From Portunus trituberculatus (taxonomy: Eukaryota; Arthropoda; Malacostraca; Decapoda; Portunidae), in the NCBI RefSeq assembly GCF_017591435.1, contig NC_059300.1, forward strand, positions 19,118,436-19,182,435: a stretch of DNA of 64,000 nucleotides. The letters run 5' to 3'. Shown piece after piece: positions 1 to 9,427 of this stretch. The notes beneath the pieces were generated by a model. It was not told the origin of the DNA. It searched no databases and worked only from the letters and a program-made list of their open reading frames with translations. Made by a program: the position numbers and the translations under genes. The stretch's first letter is position 1, and every line of letters starts with the position of its first letter.

Positions 1-531
1 TTTGTAGCATTTCACAATCCATCCATTTGTTTCAGTAACTTTGTGTCATCTGTAAATATGCTTATAAAACTGTCCACCTCATCAATCATATTATTGATAT
101 ACACTATGAACCTTACAGGGGCCAAAACCATTCCCTGTGGAACTCCACTTATAACTCTGCACCATTTAGATTTTCCTCCTTTATCACTGTTCTCATTTCT
201 CTGTCCTTTAAGAAGTCTGTTATCCAATCCAGTACTTTTCTCTGTAAAATACTTATATTTTTAATTTTCCATAGCAATCTTTGATATGGTACTTGATCAA
301 AAGCTTTTTTTAGATCCAGGTAGACACAGTCTGCCCATCCATCCCTCTTCTGAATTATATCTACTGCTTTACTGTAGAAACTCAATAAATTTGTGACACA
401 ATATCTTCCATTACTGAAACCAAATTGTCATCCAGTTATTGCATGTGACTTTTCTAACTGTTGCACCCACCTGTCTTTAACTATTTTTTCTGTTATTTTT
501 GCAACCATGCTTGTTAGGGACACTGATATGT
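1..531 (-). mobile_element. LINE fragment (CR1/Jockey-type), RT palm
   Basis: A minus-strand remnant of a non-LTR retrotransposon reverse transcriptase. Visible motifs are an aspartate-containing KKAFDQVP block near 290-320, the GVPQG..LAP block near 125-150 and the FTDD catalytic box near 30-55 (normally F/YADD). It matches the RT of the more complete LINE at 38795-42715 over that element's 39640-40130 stretch. It ends abruptly at the Gypsy-1 LTR at 532. The fragment at 13746-15960 overlaps it by about 100 bp of the same RT, so the two are probably separate copies and not one copy split by insertion. Confidence 0.85.
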
Positions 532-902
532 TGTTACGGCCCGCCCGTAACATGCATTACTACCATCACCTCCTCCGCTTGTTACCTCGTTCGCCACCTC
601 TCCGCCTCCCTTCCACGTCACCGTCTCGTGAACCTTCCACGCCACCGTCTCGTGAACCTTCCACGTCACCGTTTCATGAAGCCCGGCTACTGTCCCGAAG
701 TTGGATTCACGCGGCCCCTTTCGACTCAACCGAAAGTGTTGAGCCAGCTCTTGGTTTTCTGGATTGGCAGTTGAGATCCAAGCCTCAACCAGTGAACACA
801 ACGCCTCTTGGTTCTGCCGTGGGATCAACCATCACCCAGCATTTCACCACTGCGACACCGCATAAGTATCACTTCCCTCGTCCGTGTTTTCCACATTGCC
901 TC

Positions 903-908
903 TATATA
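903..908 (+). promoter_or_regulatory. TATA box in Gypsy-1 LTR
   Basis: TATATA lies about 160 bp before the ATTAAA signal, the expected U3 position for a Pol II start in an LTR. An identical copy lies in the 3' LTR. Confidence 0.5.
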
Positions 909-1062
909 GGATTAGGATTATTGTTAGGTATTAAGTTGGGTTCTTTATTGTTGTATTTATTACTGTGTTATATGTATATGTGTATGTCATTTTCCTGTGT
1001 TTCATGTTATATATCTGTGTTTCATGTTTCTTGTTATATATGTGTCAATTTCATTATGGGTT

Positions 1063-1068
1063 ATTAAA
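1063..1068 (+). promoter_or_regulatory. ATTAAA poly(A) signal in Gypsy-1 LTR
   Basis: A common variant of the AATAAA signal, in the 3' third of the LTR, followed by T-rich DNA. Confidence 0.45.
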
Positions 1069-1189
1069 GTAGCTTTTAAAGTGACCCCTTTGCATTTCCT
1101 CACCAGTTGAACCTGCAGTGTTTTTTTTTTGTTATTGTTCACCGGCTCTCCGATGCCAATCTTACCAGTTTAACCGGTGAACGTAACAA

Positions 1190-1208
1190 TTGGCGACCGT
1201 GACAGGAC
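1190..1208 (+). other. Gypsy-1 primer binding site, tRNA-Arg(UCG)-like
   Basis: Two bases after the LTR begins TGGCGACCGTGACAGGAC. This is complementary to the CCA-tailed 3' end of arthropod tRNA-Arg(UCG) as I remember it, over about 18 nt. The position and the TGG start fit minus-strand priming. Confidence 0.75.
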
Positions 1209-1854
1209 CATTATAACCCATGTTCAGTGTTCCATTTTTCCAGTGACTTTTTTCTGTGATTGCTTGTGTTTCTGTGGTGTTGTGACTCTGATGTGTTTTT
1301 TTCTGTGACTTACTCTGCGTGTGGTTTAAATTTACCTTTGTGCGTTCAAGTGGCTCCTTTTGGGTTAAACGTGCTTCGTGACTTTCATTGGTATCGCATA
1401 GCAGTGGTAGAGCAGGAAACCAGGTAGAAAGGCGTGTTCACCGATAGCACTTATCTCTATTTTTGCACATAGGCAGGTGTGTAATAAGTGTTATCCAAGT
1501 GTTGGGATCATCATATGTTCATGCGAACCCTCAATGCCCTCACTTCGCGGATCATTTTTCTCGCTAGTTAGAATCGGCCATTTTAACTAGTCTCTCAGAC
1601 TAATCCGCCTCCTTATCAATAACAAGTCTCAGTACAATTCGCTCCTCACTCTCAAGTCTCGTAACTAGAGTAATCCGGATCCCTCTTAATGCCGTAACTC
1701 TCTAGTTTACCCCTCATTAGTGATTGTACTCATAAGTGTTTACTTAAGTATAATCTAGGTAATTTCCAAGGTTGCCTTTATTATCACTCTGCCAAGTTCC
1801 TCACTTAAGTAATTCGCTTATCATTTTTTTGTTGTGGTTTAACATCTATTTAAT
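1209..1854 (+). other. Gypsy-1 untranslated leader
   Basis: About 650 bp between primer site and gag start. I see no long open frame or other recognisable feature. Confidence 0.6.
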
Positions 1855-3121
1855 ATGGCTTCCGCTCAGTTTAACGTTGAAGATTTTTGTGCCGACCCTT
1901 CTCTGGAACAACTTAAATATGCTAATATAAAGAAGGACCAATGGAAAGCCATCGCTAAACATTTTGATGTTCCCATCACGTCTCAGATGACTAAAGAGGT
2001 CATTAAGAATGTAGTTGTTGAACATCTAGTGCAAGAAGGTCAGTTGCTAGGAAATGCCATAGAAGAGTTAACTCCCATGTCAGCCTCTACGAGGACTATA
2101 ATACACAGTCCCCAGGAAGAACAGGATAAGAGTAGGATAAGTCAATGGGAAATTGAGAAGCTTAAACTAGAATACCGGATGCATGAAAACAAATGCAACT
2201 ACAGGCAGAAAAAAGAAGAAAAGAAATGCAACTACAGGCAGACAAATGCAACTACAGGCAGAAGGAAGAAAAAATGCAACTACAGGCAGAAAAGAAGAGA
2301 GAGATTTCAGTTACAACTTAGAAGGCAGGAGAAAGAGTTAGAAATTCAGGAGTTAGCCCTACGAAATGACGCTAAGTTTAGAGGGAAGAAATAGATATAA
2401 AGAAACAGTTAGCAAGCTTTAATCCTGCTACAGCTGCTCCGCTAGTTCCCCCTTTTGATGAATCTGATGTTGACGGGTCATTTCGCGCTTTTGAGAGCAT
2501 TGCTAATAGGAATAAATGGCCCAAGGATCAGTGGGTGTCTCTCCTTGTCCCTAAGCTAGTAGGAAAAGCTTATAGGGTATACAACGGCCTTAGTGATGAG
2601 GTAGAATATGAAGAGATCAAAGGTAACATTCTAGACGCCTACTCTATCACTTCTGATGGATACAGACAGCAGTTTCGAAAGTATGTGAAACCAGAGTCTC
2701 ACACCTATGTTGAATTCGCTAGTGAGAAACTAAGACAATTTAAGAAATGGTTAGCCGCCCTTAACATTACCACCTTTTCGGAGTTGCTCAATCTAATGGT
2801 CCTGGAAGAATGGAAGAACAAGTTACCATTTAATATTCTGAGGCATGTGGAAGAACGGGGAGAGAGTGATCTTATGTCTGCCGCTAAAGTGGCTGATGCG
2901 TTTGCTTTGTTGATGGGATCCCTGGGTAGTAGAGGTCGTGGTTCACTGTCTAATGTTAGGTCCTCCTTTGGGGAAGGTTTTGGGGCGCGGGTGGTAAGCC
3001 AACCGGATTCTCGCCAAATGCATATAATTCCCCCTGGTGTACATACTGTAAGAAGCCAGGTCACACGATCCAGAAATGTAGACACCCAAATTGCAAGGGT
3101 TCTCAACGTCAATTTTCTTTT
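1855..3121 (+). pseudogene. gag: Gypsy-1 gag (SCAN-like capsid, CCHC knuckle), frameshifted
   Basis: Starts at ATG 1855 (MASAQFNVEDF). The first part is open to 2394. It continues in the next frame through about 3029 with a capsid-like helical region (around LVGKAYRVYNGL and FRKYVKPESHTYVEFA) that resembles SCAN/Gmr1-type gag, then in a third frame from 3035 with a CX2CX4HX4C knuckle at 3038-3079. Both shifts are -1 and lie at G(3) 2383-2385 and C(5) 3030-3034. A stretch at 2191-2289 has four copies of an 18-bp unit and is read in a Cys/Asn-rich frame, although the Met-Gln-Leu-Gln frame fits the flanking coiled coil better. Gag packages the RNA and forms the particle. Confidence 0.8.
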
Positions 3122-3600
3122 GTGGCCCCTAGACCTAACACATTTGAGAACAAGAAACCAGTGGCCCTAGCTAACCCTGTCAACTCTCCTCTAGAACTTT
3201 ATGACTCGTACATGTATCAAGGTAAAGTGTCCCTGACTGATGGTAAAGACAAGGCAATAAATATCAAGGTTCTGCGTGATACAGGTGCTGCCCAATCCAT
3301 CTTAAGGGAAGATGTCATCCCTAACATCAAACAGGCTTTCACTGGGGAGAAGGTGATCCTTACAGGTCTCGAATCACAGCTCTCCTATCCCTTGGCTAAT
3401 ATTAGCTTACAGTGCCCGTTCATTTCAGGAGAGGTTGAGGTAGCCATTAAACCTGGTGAACTGCCAGTACCGGGGTACATCTTGTACTGGGTAATGATCT
3501 TGCGGGTAACTTGGCTGTTCCAAACTTAATTGTTCTTGATTCTCCCTTAACAGAAAGTCCCACTAAGACCCTGGACGAAACATCCCTCACTTCTTCCCAG
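3122..3600 (+). pseudogene. Gypsy-1 aspartic protease, frameshifted
   Basis: Retropepsin-like domain. The active-site DTGAAQSIL sits near 3277-3304, after a beta-strand segment. The C-terminal LGND motif is read only after a -1 shift at the G(4) run 3472-3475. A further shift at C(3) 3596-3598 links to the integrase part. Its role is maturation of Gag and Pol. The enzyme lies directly before integrase, not before RT. Confidence 0.8.
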
Positions 3601-5089
3601 TGTGTGCAGTCACCAGGTCTCAGTCCAAGTCCCCTGCCCTTTCATCACCTCCTCCACCAATGATTGCCTCTACTGACAACTTGTATAATGACATCATTTC
3701 AAAGGAGAATTTGATTAATGCTCAGGAACAGGATCTCACTTTGGCTAAGATCAGACATGTGGCCAGTGAGACAAAGGATATGTCTAAATTGCCTTGTTTT
3801 TATTATCAGGAAGGAGTCCTGATGCGTGCCTACAGACCTCCTGAACTGAAACAACTAGACACCTGGTCAGAAACACATCAAGTTGTCATCCCTTGTCTGT
3901 AAGACCAGCCATTATAGAACTAGCTCATGATGGATTGTCAGGTCATCTAGGCATCCAAAAAACCTACAAGAAGGCTCTTCAACATTTTTTTGGCCAGGAA
4001 TGAAAAAGGATGTGTCACACTATGTAAAAACATGTCACATATGTCAAGTTGTGGGTAAGCCTAACGAACGCCTTGTGCCAGCTCCTCTGACGCCTATTCC
4101 AGTTCAGACGGAGCCCTTCGAAAAGATCATACTAGACTGCGTAGGGCCCTTACCCAAAACCAAACGAGGGAATCAGTATTTGTTAACCCTCATGGATCCC
4201 ACTACCAGGTACCCTGAAGCATTCCCTCTTAAGAACATCACATCAAAGACCATTGTAAAACATCTAATACATTTTTTCACCTCGGTAGGAATTCCAAAAC
4301 AAATTCAGTCTGACAAGGGTAGCAATTTCACTAGCCATTTTTTCCAACAGATAGTGAATGAGCTAAACATCGACCATGTTACCTCCTCGGCTTACCACCC
4401 CAATCCCAAGGCTGTCTGGAGCGGTTTCACCAAACATTAAAATCCATGATGAAGAAGTATTGCTTGGAGCATCAAGGAGACTGGGATGAAAGTATTTCTT
4501 TCCTTCTCTTCGCTTTAAGAGAATCTCCTCAAGATTCTTTAGGTTACTCCCTTTTGAATTACTCTATGGTAGACAGATCAGGGGGCCTCTCAAAATATTA
4601 AAGGATCAATGGTTTACTCAAAATACTCCTTCAAGCCCCAGTGTGTCTGACTACATCAGTAACCTTAAGAATAAAATCAGTGAAGTCAGATCTTTTGCTA
4701 AATCAAACTTCCTCAAATCTCAAACTAAAATGCAACAGAATTCTCTTCCCAAATCTGTCATGAGAAGTTTCAAACCAGGAGACAAGGTTTTACTTTTCTC
4801 CCCACTCCAGGCAATGCTCTTCACAGTAAGTTCATGGGACCTTATGTTGTGGCTCAAAAACTAAGTCCATTAAATTATGTGGTCCACACTCCTGACCGTC
4901 GTAAGGATTCCCAACTTGTTCATATTAATCTAATGAAACCTTACCACTCCAGAGAACCAGAGGACGACTTGTCTCGCGCTGTACCTGTATGTCTGATAGG
5001 AAGGAGTCTGGTCCTGTGCCCCCGAGGAAGAGTCCGACATCGAATTCCTCTTCTCGTCACCTAAAGGACGCCCCTCAAACAGCCAAATC
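3600..5089 (+). pseudogene. Gypsy-1 integrase (HHCC, DDE, GPY/F), frameshifted
   Basis: A CAVTRSQS linker at 3600 precedes an HHCC zinc domain (His residues near 3925-3950, CHIC near 4033-4044). The catalytic core has Asp in IILDCVGP near 4135, Asp in QSDKGSNF near 4310 and Glu in LERFHQ near 4420, the last readable only after a shift. A GPYVV...INLMKPY block at about 4836-4942 is the GPY/F module. Single-base losses appear at 3890-3892, 3985-3991, 4398-4401, 4549-4551, 4807-4808 and 5019-5023. Integrase inserts the cDNA. Placement between protease and RT is the key oddity of the element. Confidence 0.85.
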
Positions 5090-5590
5090 ATGTCCAACCT
5101 GGATGAGGTGTTTGTTTCCTTAACACCTTCACAACAGTCTGATCTTAAAAAGTTATTGCTAGACTTTTCTGAAATCACAGGTGACCTTCCAGGAGTTTGT
5201 AATACTATCCAACATGACATAAGATTAACATCTACCGACATCAAGCCTATAAGACAACCAGCCTATCGCATTTCACCCATTAAAAGAGACTTGATGAAAA
5301 AGAGGTAGACTATCTGCTCTGTCATCACCTTGCAGAACCTAGTATATCTCCTTGGGCTTCTCCTGCCTGTTAACATCTAAGCCAGATGGTAGTAGTCGAT
5401 TTTGCACCGACTACCGGAAATTAAATAAAGTGACGGTGCCAGACTCCTACCCATTGCCCTTGATAGAGGACCTTATAGATAGTATAGGAGTAGCCAAATT
5501 TGTAACCACTATAGACTTGCTTAAAGGTTACTACCAGATTCCCTCTCGGACGAGGCCCAAATAATATCCGCCTTCATCACTCCCTTCGGA
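5090..5590 (+). pseudogene. Gypsy-1 RT N-terminal half, frameshifted
   Basis: Fingers and palm of a Gypsy RT: IRLTSTDIKPIRQPAYR near 5218-5270, SKPDGSSRFCTDYRKLN near 5380-5430 and TTIDLLKGYYQIP near 5507-5540 (first catalytic Asp). Breaks of one base occur at A(5) 5297-5301, near 5365 and at C(3) 5541-5543. It joins the open reading frame that follows. Confidence 0.85.
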
Positions 5591-6517
5591 CTATACCAAT
5601 ACACAGTGATGCCCTTTGGATTGTCTAATGCTCCCGCCACCTTCCAGAGGGCTATAAATTACATAACTCAGGACTTGGAGGGAACATCCGCGTATCTGGA
5701 CGACCTGGTGGTGACTGCAGACGACTGGGCAACACATCTGACCCGTCTTCGGAGGCTGATGGGTCGGTTGCAGGAAGCCGGGCTTACCATCAACCTGGCC
5801 AAGTCCACCTTCGGGAGGTCTACGGTGGTCTACCTGGGACATGTGGTGGGGAACGGCAAGGTTCACCCCAAGAGAGCTAACGTTGAGGCCATCCTTGGCT
5901 TCCCTGTTCCTACCACCAGGAAAGCTCTCATGAGGTTCTTGGGGATGGCTGGGTTTTACAGACGCTTCTGTAAAAACTTCTCCACCCTGGCCGCCCCCTT
6001 GACGGACCTTCTCAGCACTTCCGTCCCCTTCCACTGGACCCCGGCCTGTGACCAAGCCTTCAAACACCTCAAGGCGTTTCTCTCCTCGGAACCAGTGGTC
6101 TGGACGCCGGATCACTCCCGACCCTTCCATTTACAAGTTGACGCGAGTGGAGTTGGAGTGGGTGCTGTCCTACTACAACCGGACCCCACAAGCGGCATCC
6201 TCCATCCCATCGCTTACCACTCTGCAAAACTGAAACACCATCAACTCAACTACTCCACCATCGAAAAGGAGGCTCTGGCACTCGTGCTGGCGCTCCAACG
6301 TTTTGAGTGCTATCTTCATCCTGGTCCGCACATCACCAAGGTCTTCACGGACCACAATCCTCTGGCCTTCCTGTACGCCATGAGGAACCGAAACCAACGC
6401 ATTCTTAGGTGGGCCTTGTTAACTCAACCTTTCAACCTGGAAGTCCATCATATCAAGGGGGTGGACAACATCATCGCCGACGCCTTATCAAGATCTCCCG
6501 TCTCACCTCCTTCATGA
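5579..6517 (+). CDS. Gypsy-1 RT C-terminal half and RNase H
   Basis: Open for more than 300 codons to the stop at 6517. It contains MPFGLSNAPATFQR near 5609, the catalytic YLDD near 5695-5706, the thumb, then RNase H starting around PFHLQVDASGVG near 6122 with TIEKEALA (Glu) and FTDHNPL (Asp), and ends DALSRSP. The stop is 31 bp before the 3' LTR, so RNase H is the C-terminal end of Pol. This part has no frameshifts, unlike everything upstream. Confidence 0.9.
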   Translation, partial: TPFGLYQYTVMPFGLSNAPATFQRAINYITQDLEGTSAYLDDLVVTADDWATHLTRLRRLMGRLQEAGLTINLAKSTFGRSTVVYLGHVVGNGKVHPKRANVEAILGFPVPTTRKALMRFLGMAGFYRRFCKNFSTLAAPLTDLLSTSVPFHWTPACDQAFKHLKAFLSSEPVVWTPDHSRPFHLQVDASGVGVGAVLLQPDPTSGILHPIAYHSAKLKHHQLNYSTIEKEALALVLALQRFECYLHPGPHITKVFTDHNPLAFLYAMRNRNQRILRWALLTQPFNLEVHHIKGVDNIIADALSRSPVSPPS

Positions 6518-6533
6518 GCCCATTACGGAGGTC

Positions 6534-6548
6534 TTAGGGGGGAGGAAA
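6534..6548 (+). other. Gypsy-1 polypurine tract
   Basis: Purine-only run (AGGGGGGAGGAAA core) directly abutting the 3' LTR, the expected plus-strand primer. Confidence 0.8.
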
Positions 6549-7205
6549 TGTTACGGCCCGCCCGTAACATGCATTACTACCATCACCTCCTCCGCTTGTT
6601 ACCTCGTTCGCCACCTCTCCGCCTCCCTTCCACGTCACCGTCTCGTGAACCTTCCACGCCACCGTCTCGTGAACCTTCCACGTCACCGTTTCATGAAGCC
6701 CGGCTACTGTCCCGAAGTTGGATTCACGCGGCCCCTTTCGACTCAACCGAAAGTGTTGAGCCAGCTCTTGGTTTTCTGGATTGGCAGTTGAGATCCAAGC
6801 CTCAACCAGTGAACACAACGCCTCTTGGTTCTGCCGTGGGATCAACCATCACCCAGCATTTCACCACTGCGACACCGCATAAGTATCACTTCCCTCGTCC
6901 GTGTTTTCCACATTGCCTCTATATAGGATTAGGATTATTGTTAGGTATTAAGTTGGGTTCTTTATTGTTGTATTTATTACTGTGTTATATGTATATGTGT
7001 ATGTCATTTTCCTGTGTTTCATGTTATATATCTGTGTTTCATGTTTCTTGTTATATATGTGTCAATTTCATTATGGGTTATTAAAGTAGCTTTTAAAGTG
7101 ACCCCTTTGCATTTCCTCACCAGTTGAACCTGCAGTGTTTTTTTATTGTTATTGTTCACCGGCTCTCCGATGCCAATCTTACCAGTTTAACCGGTGAACG
7201 TAACA
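6549..7205 (+). repeat. Gypsy-1 3' LTR
   Basis: 657 bp, practically identical to 532-1188, with the same 24-bp triplet repeats, TATATA and ATTAAA. It is followed directly by position 47 of the Gypsy-2 LTR with no target duplication. Confidence 0.95.
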
Positions 7206-7373
7206 TCTCTGCGCATTCAGCTAGTGCGTGAGCGTGTGCTCCCGAGTTGCTACTGGCCGCCATTTCCTACCCTTTGTAGCTCTAAGGACAAGTAAAGAAT
7301 CTACATGTACTGCGTGTATGTCTGCCCCTTACTTAGGCATACACGCCCTCCATTATACATCCCGCAACCAACA
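7206..7373 (+). repeat. Gypsy-2 5' LTR remnant
   Basis: Matches 12658-12825 of the 3' LTR with five transitions. It ends ...CCAACA before the primer site. Confidence 0.9.
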
Positions 7374-7391
7374 TGGCGCAGTGACGACACG
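7374..7391 (+). other. Gypsy-2 putative primer binding site
   Basis: Starts TGGCGCAGTGACG immediately after the LTR. The first nine bases match the complement of an arthropod tRNA-Ser 3' end as I recall it, and the rest diverges, so the tRNA identity is uncertain. Confidence 0.45.
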
Positions 7392-7864
7392 TCTTGTCCC
7401 TGGAGACATCAGTTACGAGGGGAAAGAACTCATCCCAGTAGCCGGCGGCGCCATCACGTCCTCCCGCCACCAGCTGTGAGATTGCTGACGTGTGCTACGA
7501 CTGTGTGCTGCGGACCCGTGGTGTTATGTGACAGTGCAGTGCAGTGCAGCGTGTGGCAGTGTATTACAGTGCAGTGTGCGGCGGTATAGTGCAGTGCAGT
7601 GCCCGGGAGTGTTTGCATCGAGGTGCCGCTTTGTTTCAAGGGTTGGTTACGTCTCTTTGCCCAGAAACGAGCGCAGCGCGACGCACCTCTACTCTTTGTC
7701 GAGTCCCGCAAGACACTAACTGCACTGCCATTACGAGAGCGGGGTGCCGTGAGCCCGCGCATACCTCCTTGCTGCACCTCTCGCTGCCTGCCTGCCCAGC
7801 TGTCTTCCCACCACACCACGCACACTGACACATTTGCTCTCACATCTACGAGTAATTCCTCGGC
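7392..7864 (+). other. Gypsy-2 leader with GTGCA-type short repeats
   Basis: Untranslated leader. At 7528-7605 it carries many GCAGTG-type short repeats. I see no convincing gene here, and the overlapping short open frames on both strands look incidental. Confidence 0.5.
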
Positions 7865-9427
7865 ATGGCGCAGTCAAAACGACGTCCCAAGCCTCCCAAA
7901 CGAGTTGAGGAGGAAGATGAGGAGACGCCGGGACAACCAGACAGCCTGTCACAGATGTTGGCTGGTGCTACCGCAGGCGCGGATGACGCGGCGGCCCCGG
8001 ACACCGCCGCCCCACCTCCGCCCGCCACCCCACCCACCACCACCACTCCACCCAGGTCGCCACACCATGCACCTTCTCACACACCTGTCTACCCTGATTT
8101 CTCAGTATTCTTCCAATGGTTTGCTGACAGGGAGGCGGCCGCTCGACGTGAGATGGAGGAACAACGCCGGGAAGACAGAGCTGAGTTTCGTGCTCTGTTA
8201 ACCAGCCTCACTTCTTCCCAGGGCGCGCCCGGTGCGGCTCCGACGAACCCCCAGACGCTTGGGAGTCCTGGCGGTGCACAGAGCGGCTCCGGTACCCACC
8301 CACCTGTGCAGAAAGCAGCTGTCACACCTCCGCCGCCACTGTCACACGACGTGACGTACCAAGTGTTTCGTGAGTGGAGGAGACGTTGGGAGGACTACGC
8401 GACGATGATCGACCTGCCCAGCCTGACGCTGCCTAAACAGAGGATCCAGCTACGTATGTGCCTCACTCTGGAGACGCAGAGGGTGTTAGAGCACACATTA
8501 CAGGTGTCGCCTACCTCTCTCAAGCCAGTTGATGAAGTGCTTGACATTCTCCAGGCTCATATACGTGACTCCAACAACGAGGCATTGCGTCGGCGAGCCT
8601 TCACTAGCTGTCGGCAGGCGAGAGGCGAGCCCTTCTCCGAGTTTCTCGTCCGACTGAAGAGCCTGGCGGAGGAATTCGACATCTGTAAGGCTCACCACCT
8701 GGACTGTGAAGAGGCCTGGATGAAGCACGGTATCCTGACAGGCGTCCACGACGAGGAATTGGTGACCAAGATTGTGTCCCTCGACGCCGCCTCTACTCTT
8801 GCTGACGTCATCAATGTATGCAGGGCCCACGAGGCGACGCGGTCAGCCGCCTCTGCCATACGTGCCTCACCTACAGTGTCTGCTGTCTCAACGTATAAAC
8901 AGACGAAGAAAGCAGCACACAAACCTGGAGTCCCCCCTCGCCAACCTTCACCCACTCATCGGGCGCCTACCTCCTGCAGCAGCTGCGGCAGGCGAGACCA
9001 CGGCCCGAAGGGCTGCCCAGCAACAGGTGTTACGTGCAGAGGTTGTGGGAAGACTGGCCACTACGCTTTGATGCCCAAGTGCCCAGCCAGGCAGTCTACG
9101 TGCACTGCTTGTAACCGTCTGGGGCACCTGGAGAAAGTCTGCAAGCAAACCAAGGCAAGGAGTAAGTCGCAGCGACCCGAGAAGCCGAAAGGGAAAGAGG
9201 AAGACACCCCACCTTCCACGTGGTGCGGTTACAGTCTCTCACAACGGACCCAGGGTCTCATGAGGGCCCACCTGAGGCCTCATGTCAGTCTCCTATCAGT
9301 ACTCGTGATGACCCGACACCTCCTCCTACTGTACGAGTGGAAGTGTTGCATGACGGTCACTCTGGTGGTCTGGACTTCATTCCCGACACTGGTGCCGACA
9401 CGACGGTCATCGGCCCACAGCACTTGA
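7865..9427 (+). CDS. gag: Gypsy-2 Gag, 520 aa
   Basis: ATG at 7865 follows the leader. The N-terminus is rich in Pro, Ala and Thr. A capsid-type helical region follows (VFREWRRRWEDYATMIDLP near residues 165-185 through the segment SEFLVRLKSLAEEFDI near 260). Around residues 370-425 are three zinc-knuckle-like motifs: CSSC...H...C, CRGC...H...C with an unusual six-residue last spacing, and CTAC...H...C. The true Gag-specific part probably ends near 9200, because Pol is open in the -1 frame from about 9168. The last 70 or so residues may be non-functional read-on. Structural capsid and RNA-binding protein of the element. Confidence 0.85.
   Translation: MAQSKRRPKPPKRVEEEDEETPGQPDSLSQMLAGATAGADDAAAPDTAAPPPPATPPTTTTPPRSPHHAPSHTPVYPDFSVFFQWFADREAAARREMEEQRREDRAEFRALLTSLTSSQGAPGAAPTNPQTLGSPGGAQSGSGTHPPVQKAAVTPPPPLSHDVTYQVFREWRRRWEDYATMIDLPSLTLPKQRIQLRMCLTLETQRVLEHTLQVSPTSLKPVDEVLDILQAHIRDSNNEALRRRAFTSCRQARGEPFSEFLVRLKSLAEEFDICKAHHLDCEEAWMKHGILTGVHDEELVTKIVSLDAASTLADVINVCRAHEATRSAASAIRASPTVSAVSTYKQTKKAAHKPGVPPRQPSPTHRAPTSCSSCGRRDHGPKGCPATGVTCRGCGKTGHYALMPKCPARQSTCTACNRLGHLEKVCKQTKARSKSQRPEKPKGKEEDTPPSTWCGYSLSQRTQGLMRAHLRPHVSLLSVLVMTRHLLLLYEWKCCMTVTLVVWTSFPTLVPTRRSSAHST

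Larger units (their letters stand above)
532..1188 (+). repeat. Gypsy-1 5' LTR
   Basis: 657 bp with TG...CA ends. By eye it differs from the 3' LTR at one place only (a T in the T run near 1128 corresponds to A at 7145), which indicates a very recent insertion. It contains three tandem 24-bp units at 611-682, a TATATA box at 903-908 and an ATTAAA poly(A) signal at 1063-1068. A spurious open frame of about 180 codons crosses it on the plus strand and should not be taken as a gene. Confidence 0.95.
532..7205 (+). mobile_element. Gypsy-1: Ty3/Gypsy LTR retrotransposon with INT before RT (Gmr1-like order)
   Basis: A 6.67-kb element bounded by two 657-bp LTRs that begin TGTTACGG and end GTAACA. 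A tRNA-Arg-type primer site follows the 5' LTR and a polypurine tract precedes the 3' LTR. Protein domains in order are gag with one CCHC knuckle, aspartic protease (DTG), integrase (HHCC, DDE, GPY/F), reverse transcriptase (YLDD) and RNase H. Integrase upstream of RT is the Ty1/copia arrangement, known among Gypsy elements from the Gmr1 group. Most of the coding region is broken by single-base frameshifts, while the RT C-terminus and RNase H are open. No target duplication is present: the left flank is a LINE and the right flank is the truncated LTR of Gypsy-2. Confidence 0.92.

Noticed and set aside
535..1067. Open frames of about 180-220 codons in the Gypsy-1 LTRs, both strands
   Set aside because: Same open frame in both LTRs and partly in the solo LTR, composed of 24-bp repeats. 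It is non-coding LTR sequence, and no protein family is recognised.
7454..8325. Several open frames in the Gypsy-2 leader and on the minus strand of gag
   Set aside because: High GC content gives many shadow frames. None matches a family, and the gag frame explains the region.
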